From: Halichondria panicea
Taxonomy: Eukaryota; Porifera; Demospongiae; Suberitida; Halichondriidae
Assembly: GCF_963675165.1 (NCBI RefSeq)
Contig: NC_087377.1
Location: 6,899,122-6,963,121, forward strand
DNA: 64,000 nucleotides
Direction: 5' to 3'
The notes below the pieces were generated by a model. That model worked only from the letters and a program-made list of their open reading frames with translations. It ran no database searches and was not told the DNA's origin. Below are positions 47,287 to 57,858 of this stretch, one piece after another (the stretch's first letter is position 1; each line of letters opens with the position of its first letter). The position numbers and the translations under genes were made by a program.

Positions 47287-48484
47287 GCCCTCGATCCCCC
47301 TAATCTCGACCACCTGCTGCTACAAGAGGAGATAATAGGGCTGGGGCTGAAGAATAACAGAATAGCTTCTGGAGCATTCGGGATAATCTACAGAGTGAAT
47401 CAGCAAGACGTACGCTGCAAAGAAACCTCGTCCTCCTGCAAATTCACGTAAACTTACGAATAAAAAAAGACAAATTTCGGACGGTTTTCAACAAGAATGT
47501 TTGGTTTCGAGCACATTAATTGAACCATCCTAACATTGTGAACTTTGTTGGAGTGCATTATGGATGCCATAGAAACGACGTTAGCCTAATCACAGAGCTG
47601 CATGTTGTATTTAGATTTGGCATCGTACATTCAAACACCCTGAAAACATGATGGAACTATTTGCTCAAGTGCGCGTCTTACATGATGTCTCGAATGGTCT
47701 ACAGTATCTTCATAACCCGGCTGACACCAGGAATCATTCATGGGGACCTAACAGCTTCAAACATTATGCTCACAAAACAGCTGACAGCCAAAATCGGAGA
47801 CTTTGGCTTGTTTGGGTACACAGACCCAAACTTCAGTAGCGTCAGAACAATGACGCAAGGGTACCACGAGTATATGCCACCAGAGTGTCAGCCTGTTTTC
47901 ACCACTAAATTGGACATTTTCTCATTTGGTGTTCTCACGATACACACTGTGATTCATGAAATACCTTGGCTGATCTGGGCTGAAGGCTGCTCATGGTCAG
48001 ATGAGAGGAGGAGGGAAGGAAAGATGGAGCTTACGAAACGAGCTGAGCCTATATATAGTATCATGGGTGATGATCACAGTTTTTATCCTCTTGTTGTTCG
48101 CTGTCTCCATGACAGCTATGATCAGAGACCAACAGCAATAGAGTTGATTGACTTCATGTCACAATTGAAGGTATTATTATTGTCTCAGTCATTATCATCT
48201 ATAATCAACAGTAGCTCTACTGTAATTATAAATACCATTGTATACATATAATTTGCATGCAGGTTTGTGAAAGAACAGAACCGAAGATTCCGATCAAGTT
48301 TCGAGTGAGACATCATCAGCTAGGGGATCACAGGATGAATTTAATGCTTCAAGTGAACCAGAGATTGCTGTTCTACCAATATACATCAGTCTGCCAGGAC
48401 GAATTTTGAGAGAAGTACTCAGTTTGTTTACTAGTTTGGGTGGTTTATTTAACTCAACGGAGACCAATGTCGATGAACAATGAT
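47287..48484 (+). pseudogene. Broken protein kinase (tyrosine or tyrosine-kinase-like type)
   Basis: An acceptor at 47286 opens an N-lobe exon: glycine loop IASGAFGIIYRV, then QQDVRCKE with a stop soon after. Further blocks give LNHPNIVNFVGVHYGCHRND and VSLITELHV, with interrupting stops. After a one-base shift near 47705 the C-lobe is open to 48170: GIIHGDLTASNIMLT (catalytic loop, HGD in place of HRD), KIGDFGLFG (DFG), GYHEYMPPE, TKLDIFSFGVL and RCLHDSYDQRPTAIEL. A donor at 48171 and a following Ser/Glu-rich segment ending VDEQ (about 48483) complete it. The aspartates of the catalytic loop and DFG remain, but several breaks make it non-functional as read. It lies between receptors C and D and may be the lost kinase part of a receptor. 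Confidence 0.8.
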
Positions 48485-48964
48485 GTTATAGACATTGAAG
48501 TGCAGAGCTAAAACATTATGACACCATTCGTAAAAGTTACAGTTCCAAGCGTAGCGTTTTGTGCAATCGCAAGGTGAGAAGACAACATGCATACTTCAGT
48601 TTTGCATTAAACTTCCGGTGCAGTTTTTAGTCGCTCTTTTCATCTTGTAATACGTAACATGCAGTTCTTGACCTATATATAAATATTAGCACGTCGCATG
48701 GCTTGCAATCGTTGCATGCATGGTCGATCATGTGTGTAGCAAACACTTTCCAAATCCAGGTTCTAACCCTGGCTCGGGCATTATTATAAAGAGCACTAAA
48801 CACCGAAGCCATCATCAGGCACTGTCTCTATAAGCTACCATTGGCAAGTGGAATGACCTGTAAGCAACCCTGCATGGCATAAACTGTTTTTTCATAATCA
48901 GTTGTAATTAAGAAGTACGTTGAATCCACAAACAACAGATGTGTTGTCTTTTTTAATACGTCTA

Positions 48965-49225
48965 TGTGGTACTGTATACTTGCATGGAACAATACATGGA
49001 GAGTCCATCATCTTTGATGGCCAGGGGGGGTCTTTCATTATTCGACTGCAACTATAGATTCTAGTAAGGTTTTTTTATTTCAAAATTGTCACTTGCTTCT
49101 TTTACTATACCCATAGGAGCTGTCACATTTAGTGGCATGCGCAATCAAATGGAGAGCATTGAGCCAGTTCAGGGAAAAGCAGGTCGTGCAGATTATGTCA
49201 ACACAACTGAAGTTTATGTACCCTA
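48965..49225 (+). pseudogene. Relic of receptor exon 7 and cytoplasmic tail
   Basis: At 48965-49075 a degenerate copy of the end of exon 7 ('catctttgatgg', 'ttcattattcgac', 'agtaagg') is visible. At 49139-49205 a tail fragment encodes MESIEPVQ and GRADYVNTT, related to ESIEPVHQ and RANYVDIN of receptor D. Stalk and membrane exons are missing. It is upstream of receptor D in the same orientation. Confidence 0.6.
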
Positions 49226-49478
49226 TATACCATGCAGATTAATGTTATGCGTGTGTTGCATAGGGACTATTTATCTATACACAGTTGTATATTATAGTAT
49301 TAAAACTGAAACTCAAATTACAGACACTAGGGAGTTAGGTTGCAAACTTATATCTTTAGATCTATACCAGTTCCTAGTCAATATTTAAGATAGCCAACAT
49401 GCCTATATAGCCTTCTGATTAGGTGAGTGTATATTATCTATGCAGCAGCAACCAAGTATTTCACTTCTATATGCTTTG

Positions 49479-52400
49479 ATGGGTGATTACACGAGTTTGA
49501 CATTTTCTTTCTTGTTGCTTGGGACATTCACCAAAGCTGTAACAGGTAAATTACAAGTACTATAATATATAATATAGAGCTATGCACAGTCTACAAAATA
49601 TTTTCTTAAGTTGTATATATATACTACTTGAATGGACACACACAATAATTATGTTGACATGCCACTCACTGTCAGAGTGATACCCCTGATTATTGTCACA
49701 ATTTTTCTCCATATCAAAAGTATAGTGCATGATGTACATGCAGGAAAATGGTGTGTATCCTTTCCACTCATTTTTAAGTAGATCATATACATGTACATGA
49801 CAGTAGGTACAGGAAAAGGAATCTAATCGGTGCACGTAACCATTTTATATTTCATGCATTTTATATTTCATGCAGAAGCCTTGACGGCTTAATTTTTGCC
49901 GGGTAACTCGCTTGAAATAAAGTTTTCTCAAGACATTTATCTCGTGCTCTTCTGTGAGCCACGCGTGTGTAGCACTATACTAATGACTGAAAACATACAG
50001 TGAAAGGAGATTATGTTTTAAGATGTATAAGAGTACACTGGCTATACAACTACTATTATTATATACACAAAATCCTGACAATAGTTATTATACGTTAGTT
50101 TGCGCCCGAGGGAATACATACAACTGCACGAGGTAGTACCAAGGGAGTATAAAAGAAGAGAGAGCATGCAACTCCACTATCAGTGCACGTAGCTAGCAGA
50201 GTTCAAACGTGGGCGGAGGAATGTGTGCATTTGCATGAAGTGCTAAAAATAGAAATTTCTATTTTTAGCATTTCATGCACAGTCATGCACATTCATCCGC
50301 CCACGTTTGAACTCTGCTCATATAGGAGTTGCATGCCCTCTCTTCTTTTTTACGCCCTCGGTAGTACAATAACGATACACACACAGATATCCATGGTACA
50401 GGTAATAGTTGTACCATGGATATCAAGGGTGTATTGGATTTGTACTATCGAGGGCAATTCTATGTATTCCCCGAGGGGATACATACAACTGCACGAGGTA
50501 ATACAGTATCCAGTTTGCTTGTAGTTTCTTTTGAAACTTTTATCACCTTTGTACTGTGACGCCCTTGGTATACTGTATAATATTATATAGGTCTATCATG
50601 CACACATGCACAGCCCAGCAGTTTGCAATTGAGCCTGAGTCAGTGGTACAATCCGAGGGATTGTTGGCAGAGTTTGAGTGCCTGTCTCCTGGAATACTAG
50701 CTCATGCTTGGTTTGTGAATGGCATAGCGTCTACAAGTCTTACATCTGAAATCAGAGTAGTTGCAGGAAGTGAAGGTCGTCCCTCAGTGCTGACCATTCC
50801 AGCTAGCTCACAGTACAACAATAGTGTCCTACAGTGTGCAGCAATTTCAGTGAGTGGTGGAGTCTTTTCAAGGAATGCAACATTGATAGTTGGTGAGTGG
50901 TAAATGTACAACGAGTATACCTTGAGTTGCTATGCTTGTTTTCTCAGAGCGTGTATCTATAGAGGTGGTAAATAGTCCAACCAACATTGCGGTTACCGTG
51001 ACGAATAACTTCACTATGAAAACCCTCACCTTCCGTGTGCACATCTCTCTCACTACTCTGGGCACTAATGAGATGGTTGCACTCCCTCCTCTAAATGGTG
51101 GACAAAATCAAGCACGATTTAATTATAGACAACCTGATAACCACACCATCTGTGATATATTCACCTTCACTGTGATTCCATTTAGTGAGTCAGGAATAGA
51201 AGGAAGATCCAGTGAACCAGTCACTGGGTTCTTTACAACAGTATCAGGTACTGTGAATGTTTTTGTTTATTTGCTACAATAACCATGCAAAGGTGGTAAT
51301 GTCACTCCCCTCATCAGTCAGGGAGAAAATGTGTTGAGAAAAATTGTATATATTGGTGGCATGGTAAGATATTGACTGTAAAGAAGCAACTATATTCAGC
51401 ACCTCTCAGGTACCCAACTGTACCAGTTTCACTTCCTACCAAGTTATCTCAGAAATTTTATCAGCACCCATCCGTAAGACCATTGAAGACCCTCTAATGA
51501 TAAATTTCTCTCTTCCCACTGACCAAAGAACCAACATCTGTGTGACACTCACTTCGATTATGGGTGTACATCTCATATTCCAGAACATACCAATTAGTAA
51601 GTCGTGTAGATAAAGTTTATATAGCTAACATGATTTCGATTTCTTTAGTTACAACTGATATTCAAGATTTGATTGTAAACGTTTGCCCTCAAGAAAACTG
51701 TGTTAGTGTGAGCATTGTGTATGTTGAACATACCCTCTCTCCCGGAGCTATGGTTTGTGTGATACGTCTATTATCTGATGTCTCACTGGACTTTACAAGC
51801 ATTAAAATAGAGACGATTCGACGAAATACGAATAACAATTTTACCATCCCTGTGGCTCGCAGTGGATTATACAGAGTGATTGCCTTTGACCTCGAGAACA
51901 ACAACAATATACATGTACCAAGAATACCCATCTCCATAGCAGCCGACAGTGAAACTACGTTTGTAAGCAATAGTAAGTATACTATACTAGACCATGCAGA
52001 GTTGGATTTCATGTGAAAATGTATATATATAGTTACATGCATAACAATATTAGGGTTTACTCAATTTCTCAGAATCTTCCACTGAACCAAATTCTCCACC
52101 TAATTCTGAGGACATCACTGTCACCAGACTACCAAATGGAAGTGCTGAAGTGACTTGCACTATTTCTGACCAGAGTAATTGTCTAGTGTTGGTTCTGTCT
52201 ACAAAATCTCCTACTTCTCTTGATCCGATGGTGGTGATTGGTTTTATTGAACCACCTAATGACAGAACCACTGTCACTCTTAATGCCACTTCCGATGTTT
52301 ATGTTGTAGTATACACCTGGAATAGTGATTCTGATGAGACCATCTTTGATGGACAAGTATCTTTCATTAGCCGACTAGAACAACCAACTAGTAAGGCAGT

Positions 52401-52968
52401 TTCAGAATTGTATATATGCGCTCTATTCTTGCTGTTGCAGGTCCTCCACTTTCACTATCACCTCCAGTTCCAATGCAAAATTTAATAGTACTAACAATAG
52501 CAGGTGAATGATGGCAATTCATGGCTGTTTGTGTATTTTGTCTGTTATAAAGGTATCATAACTGTGGTCGTGGTGCTGCTTCTCCTGGTAGTCACCGTAA
52601 CTATCGTTGTAGCCATGGTTATTGTGAAGAGGAAACAAAGCTGTTCTACATGTAGAGGTGAAATTATTAATAAAAATGGTCATGTTACTTCTTCCATGCA
52701 TGCAGATGAGGTTCCAGAATCAGATGGACGAGTGGATTGGTCATCAACATTTGCAGGAATTGAGCAGCCCAACGAAGCTTATGCTACAGTACTCATGAAA
52801 AACATTGCCTATGAGCAAATAAAGAAACCACGGGGACAGAGGATCGATGACTCACAAGCCCCGGTAGCTGCAGAGGGAGAGTATGAAAGCATTGAGCCAG
52901 TTCATCAGTACGAGGAAGTGTTGCCTCAGGGGAAAGCAAGTCGTGCAAACTACGTGGACATCAACTGA
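49479..52968 (+). CDS. Receptor D: Ig/FN3-like transmembrane receptor with five-tyrosine tail
   Basis: Ten exons: 49479-49545, 50614-50892, 50948-51247, 51293-51363, 51410-51596, 51649-51972, 52073-52390, 52441-52503, 52553-52657 and 52706-52968 (TGA), about 658 residues. Signal peptide MGDYTSLTFSFLLLG, like A. Ig domain with FECLSPG, HAWFVNG and VLQCAA, two residues shorter than in A. FN3-like domain, then modules with CPQENC and SDQSNC cysteine pairs, a Pro stalk, a helix of about 25 residues and VKRKQ. Tail motifs: YATV, IAYEQI (fits the ITIM consensus), YESI, YEEV and a final YVDI. The exon 9 donor could also be at 52651/52652, dropping two codons without changing phase. A hairpin MITE lies in intron 1 and a sister copy lies 330 bp behind the stop. 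No frame breaks, so it is likely functional. Ligand unknown. Confidence 0.88.
50140..50360. mobile_element. Hairpin MITE copy 1 with GTAGTAC target duplication
   Basis: A nearly perfect palindrome centred at about 50255 ('aaaatagaaatttctatttt'). Ends are CAAGGGAGTATAAAAG and CTTTTTTACGCCCTCG. Flanks are identical, GTAGTAC (50133-50139 and 50361-50367). It sits inside another inverted repeat with 'catacaactgcacgaggta' at about 50115 and 50480. It lies in intron 1 of receptor D. Confidence 0.85.
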
Positions 52969-53299
52969 CAAATGTATGGTACCCCACCAAATTCAAAAAT
53001 GTTTACGTGTGTCGCATAATTATAATATTAATTTTATCTGCAGTTATAATTATGTGTGAAACTATTGTACAACAGGAACTCAAAGTTTACATGAGGCGTA
53101 CCACAATTATAGTCTGGAGCACTGCATGTGCCACACAAGCCGGTGTCACAGGACACGGCCTCTCCCGTCCTAAGGATATTTCCTCCTTTGGGAGTTGTCC
53201 TAGGACAAAAGCTCCTACTCCAGGATAAGAGTTTCCCCATGCTGCGGTGGAAGTCCATGCAGTGCATGTCAGAGAGACTATATAGCTACGAAGTAATAA

Positions 53300-53520
53300 C
53301 AAGGGCGTATAAAAGAAGAGAGGGCATGCAACTCCACTATCAGTACACGTAGCTAGCAGAGTTCAAACGTGGGCGGAGGAATGTGTGCATTTGCATGAAG
53401 TGCTAAAAATAGAAATTTCTATTTTTAGCATTTCATGCACAGTCATGCACATTCATCCGCCCACGTTTGAACTTTGCTCATATAGAAGTTGCATGCCCTC
53501 TCTTCTTTTATACGCCCTTG
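53300..53520. mobile_element. Hairpin MITE copy 2 with GTAATAA target duplication
   Basis: Almost identical to 50140-50360, with symmetric CAAGGGCGTATAAAAG ends. Flanks are GTAATAA (53293-53299 and 53521-53527), extendable to GTAATAAC. Separate duplications show an independent insertion. Ends and duplication length suggest a hAT-like origin. Confidence 0.88.
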
Positions 53521-53528
53521 GTAATAAC

Positions 53529-54468
53529 CTATAGCTTGCTGAAGTTCTTATAAGTTATGCGGATAGAACAGATGACTCTCACTCTTGTATCTATATGCAC
53601 ATGGAACGAATTGCATGGTGTGCAGCACTATACCCTATATATAGGCCCTATGTAAAACCATAGATAAAGGAAGATATCTATGGTGAATTAAACCAAGGTG
53701 CACAAATCAAAGAATTAATAGAGGAACAAAACCAATCGCCTTCGAGTTCAAGTTCTGTGTACGGATTTTGGCACACGATACCACTCACACATTACCATAT
53801 CCTCTGATGATGTGTGTATGTGCTGATTGCTTGATTGTCATGCAATGTTTACAGTTTAAACGGTCATACCGTATTACGTGTTACTTAGTTCCACTCCTTT
53901 GTTGTGCGCAGGACCCCTTCTCCCTGCATGTGTAAAAGCCATGCAGTATATAACCATGGTAATGGCAATGCTCCTATAGCTGTGGAGTGTACAGTATCTA
54001 TGTTGTCACGAATAGATTCCGTTTTTGACCTTGTGTTTATGATACCATTACCGTAATCGTTCGAACCATGCAGTAATTATTTTTCTAGAAACAATGTCCG
54101 AAAAAAATTGATTGTAATTATGGGCGGCGTCCTAACCGAGACTGGTTAGAACGCTTACGGTATGATGATACCAGAGGAGGTTGGACATGCATCATCATGA
54201 CGCACGCGTTCAGTCATGTGGTAATTTATAGAATTCCTTTAAGGTCAAAGGTAAGAATGTAAAAGTGCAAGTAAGAGCTAGAGAACGCTAAAAAGATAAT
54301 GGTGCTTTAGTCTGCTCATAATTATAGATCATAATCCTGTTAGACAAAATTGTAAAAGTATCAAAAAATATAAATACTATCTCTAGATCCATCTTGGAAT
54401 CTTTTCAGTGGTGTAGGGAAGGTGAGAGGGCGGTACCGCGGTGGGAGTGCTCCTATACACTGTAAAAA
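53529..54468. other. No gene recognised
   Basis: Intergenic between receptor D and the retroelement. It has one CCAGAGGAGG terminus at 54171 without a recognised partner. No exon chain was seen. Confidence 0.45.
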
Positions 54469-55245
54469 ATGATGTGTGGTTTTCACACAGAGTGCGTGGC
54501 TATTGTGGCAAACGTGCGTTTTTTTCCTGATAGTTGCCACAATAGTAGTGTCTCTGTAAAAGCCTACAGAACAGTGGATCGAGCATCGAGGTGCCTAATG
54601 GTGCCTAATCGTAGTCTCACGAGCAGCCGTCGAAGGGGGAAGGACAAAATTCGACGGCTGCTCCGGGTCATGCTACACAAGGGAGCTTTCAGAGATGCTC
54701 TTTGCCTCAGGTACGGCTGGCGGCCTCAGAACCCATCCTCTCACTGTGTCTGTGGACAGCACTTCACAGTATAGAGCATGCACTCAGCTGTTCTAGGGGA
54801 GGATTTCCAACAATAAGACATTATGAATTATGCAACATCACAGGCAAATCTTATGAGCAAAGTATGTCCAGATGTGGCCGTATTGAACCAACCTTACAGC
54901 CTGTGACGGAAGAGCAGTTCCAACTTAGGACAACCAACCGCGAGGATGGGGTTCGCCTTGATGTTGTGGCCCAGAGCTTCTGGAGCAACGATAGACAGAG
55001 TGTATTTTTTGATGTCAGGGTCTTCAACCCGTACGCACCTACCTATCGCTGCTCCACCATGGCCTAGAGCTACAGGAGAAACGAGATGGAGAAGAAGAGA
55101 GCTTACGAACAGCGTGTAAGAGAAATAGAACATGGATCGTTTACACCTTCGGTTTTCTCTGCTGCTGGAGGTATGGGTCCGGCTGCAGCTATTCTCTACA
55201 AGAAACTAGCTTTAATGCTGCATGGCAGAGAAACATCGTCATGCT
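54469..55245 (+). pseudogene. Retroelement ORF C-terminal fragment (Cys-rich plus nuclease-like region)
   Basis: Two overlapping frames join near 54770: LRYGWRPQNPSSHCVCGQHF then EHALSCSRGGFPTIRHYEL, a Cys/His cluster. After it come IEPTLQPVTEEQ, GVRLDVVAQSFW and FFDVRVFNPYAP. A TAG at 55066 precedes RRNEMEKKRAYEQRVREIEH and FTPSVFSAAGGMGPAAAILY. This block order is common in repetitive ORFs of sponges and cnidarians. The spaced aspartates resemble the restriction-like endonuclease end of some non-LTR elements; that assignment is tentative. The frameshift and internal stop show it is dead. A 3' tail follows to about 55390. Confidence 0.65.
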
Positions 55246-55489
55246 AAAAAGCTTCAAGCGACAGACAAACAAACAGATGACAAACAGACAGACAGACAGA
55301 CATTCATTCAGACGGATATCCGGTCGCTGAGCTTTTCTCTACAGTACTCAAAACTATGGGACTTGCCTCAGGGCTCGCCCCAATCATAGCTTATGAATGC
55401 TTCTTCTTCTTCTTTGTAGCCTCCTTGCTAGGAGAGTAGCCCAATTATTATGGGAGGTGGTTACCGCCAAAATTAGCAGTAAAAAATAT

Positions 55490-55700
55490 AGGTGTGTTTA
55501 AAAAAATAATGGTGTTTTTTTTCCAGAGATGTTTTAAAAAATGGTGCTGTTTTTTTTACGGAGGGTTTTAAAAATGGTGCTGTTTTTTACAGAGGTGTGT
55601 TTAAATGGTGCTGTTTTTTTTTACAGAGGTGAATTTTTTCAGAGAGGTGCGTTTTGTAGAGAGGTGCAATTTTTGGAGAGGTGCGTTTTATGAGGTGCCA
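55490..55700 (+). repeat. Degenerate tandem repeat
   Basis: Four to five imperfect units of about 35-50 bp contain 'atggtgctgttttt' and 'acagaggtg'. A copy of the CCAGAGGAGGCTGGAACCAC element end follows at 55721. Confidence 0.7.
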
Positions 55701-55849
55701 TTTTGTCCAACTCCACCCCAGAGGAGGCTGGAACCACTTGACCTTAGGTCACTAATTGGATTTATCCAAACTTCTCTTGCAAGCCTAGATTTTAGTGTCT
55801 GTCAGTTTAAAACGTTATTTTTCAGGGGGGGGGTCAAATTTAGGAATTA

Positions 55850-56850
55850 TTAAGCCACTATATTCACACATCAACAGCTCAGATCAAACAAAGGCAGAAG
55901 AAAATTCCCGCGGTATTTTAGATGCTACCTATCACATTGCAGGTACGTATGTTTACATAATTATAGATCTATTCTACACTTTTTACCTTATTATACATGT
56001 ATACATGTACAATAATTATAGAAAAGAAAAGGTGTCGTTGTGGTGATTGTGAGGGATGGACTACTGATGACTGCGGACAGTGCCGCTTTTGTAAGGATAA
56101 GCCAAAAAATGGAGGGAAAGGGACTTTAAAACAAAGCTGTTCAAAGAGGAAATGTCTGCTATTGAAATCCATTGGTAAAGCAAATTCAATTGCCATGCTA
56201 CAATGTATCTATCGCCACTAATATTGTTTACAGCATACGTTCACGAACAGTTCCCTGGAAAGGTATGAATAATTAATTATGTCTGGGATAGAATACTGAC
56301 TGTAAATATGTCATTCACATGCAGGTCACTCAAACCAGAGGCATTACCCCTCAAGCTGATGATTTCACTCAACTAAACATGGTGCTTTCAAAACAGGTCA
56401 CTCAAACCAAAGGCATTACCCCTCAAGCTGATGATTTCACTCATCTAAACATGGTGCTTTCAAAACAGGGACGTAAGCTTTATCATGTCGCAGGGGATGG
56501 AAACTGTTTTTTTAGGGCTCTATCTTATATTATACACAAAACTGAGGGTCATCATGCTTCTATTCGAGCAAGTCTTGTACTTTTCACTGAACTAAACACA
56601 TTCGAACAGTACTGCACCACTGAAAGTATGAAGGATCATATCCAGCGCATGAGGCATGAACGGGTGTGGGCTACATAATTAGAAGCATACGTTGCTGCGC
56701 ATCTTGTTTTTGAAGAACAGTGTACATAATATACAGCCAAAAGAGTGGAAATGGTGAACGTTATTGGCAAAAAATCGACCCCCTTCCACCACACACACTA
56801 ACGTCACTTCCAATAGAATACAAGATAGAATTACACCCTTTTATGGCTCA
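55850..56850 (+). pseudogene. CXXC zinc finger plus OTU protease-like gene, broken
   Basis: A possible first exon ends at 55942 (ILDATYHIA). The exon 56022-56174 encodes a CXXC zinc finger: CRCGDCEGWTTDDCGQCRFC, KDKPKNGGKG, SCSKRKC. CXXC fingers bind CpG DNA. A small exon 56234-56262 follows. The exon from 56325 holds a 24-residue segment encoded twice, then the OTU start GRKLYHVAGDGNCFFRALSY with the catalytic Asp-Cys pair, and continues to RHERVWAT. A TAA at 56676 then stops it. Beyond the stop the family resemblance continues (LEAYVAAHL; HLELCDMPY near 56855, where the catalytic His region is expected) in shifted frames. It may be a transposon-borne or lineage-specific gene; as read it is a pseudogene. 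Confidence 0.7.
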
Positions 56851-57858
56851 CCTTGAGCTATGCGATATGCCATATCAACTGGTGCCACTATGATGTTATA
56901 TATTACACCTATGGAGAGTATCCACCTATGGAGAGTATCCTGAGCCACCACACATACCAAGCAATGTTTCACATTTTGAGCTTGACTAAACTTACATGTA
57001 CGTCTACGTCTAAACTTACTACCAATTATTATTGTTTGCTACGGTTTGCCACTTTTTGTTTACTATGCATGCTGTACGTATTACACATCTAGGTAGGGAG
57101 ATCATTTCAAGTCTGATCCTCATGTACCTATATTCCCATATCCCAGCAGGGAGGGGGGAATTATAGAAACAGGTTTTGCATGGCACTTTTAGATTCTATT
57201 GAGGCTATTTGAAGGGCTCCTGTAAAGAAGGGCTATTAAACAATATTCAGAAAAAATCAAGATTACTGCACTAACTTACTCTGCATAGATCAAAGAAGCT
57301 CCAGCTGCAATATGGATGGACAGTCAAGCTAGAAAGTTATGATTAGTTTTTAATAAAGGTCAAAGGTCGCACTCAATAATTATTTTGATCGCGAACTTTG
57401 ACCTTCGTTTTCTCGAAATATACGGAATGCGTTTTATCACCGTTTTTGACCGGAGGCCTTCGAGCTTCATTTAAAGTTAAGTTATGGTTAAAAGATTAGA
57501 GGCAGTGCAAAGATCTATACAACATTTGCTAACTGCAAAGTTTAAAGGTCAGGAACTACCAACTGCCAACTGCCAACTACCAACTGGAGTAGCACTCAGG
57601 GCAGGGCCACCGTATATATACCATGTACCATACCAGAGAGTACTTGTGACACTGAGTTCAAAGTACTTATTTATTATTATTATTATCTTGTGACGTGACG
57701 TCATTGACATGGATCGAGTGAACACCTTATTAGGACTGTACTGTGCAGCGTTTGTTGTTGTGCAAAACTACTTTGAGACAGTGAGTTGGAGTGGACCTGT
57801 GGACATCATTACATGATTATAATGATGCAAGATCCTCATCATCTGTGATTATTCTTGG
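56851..57858. other. No gene recognised
   Basis: Intergenic before receptor E. A short tandem repeat 'caactgccaactgccaacta' lies at 57555-57580, with an inverted pair around 'aaaggtcaaaggtcgc' at 57355-57410. No supported exon is present. Confidence 0.45.

Noticed and set aside
48740-48790. tRNA-like B-box ('ggttctaaccctgg')
   Set aside because: No matching acceptor, D or anticodon stems could be folded around it, and the A-box position is not convincing. Probably chance or an old tRNA-derived repeat.
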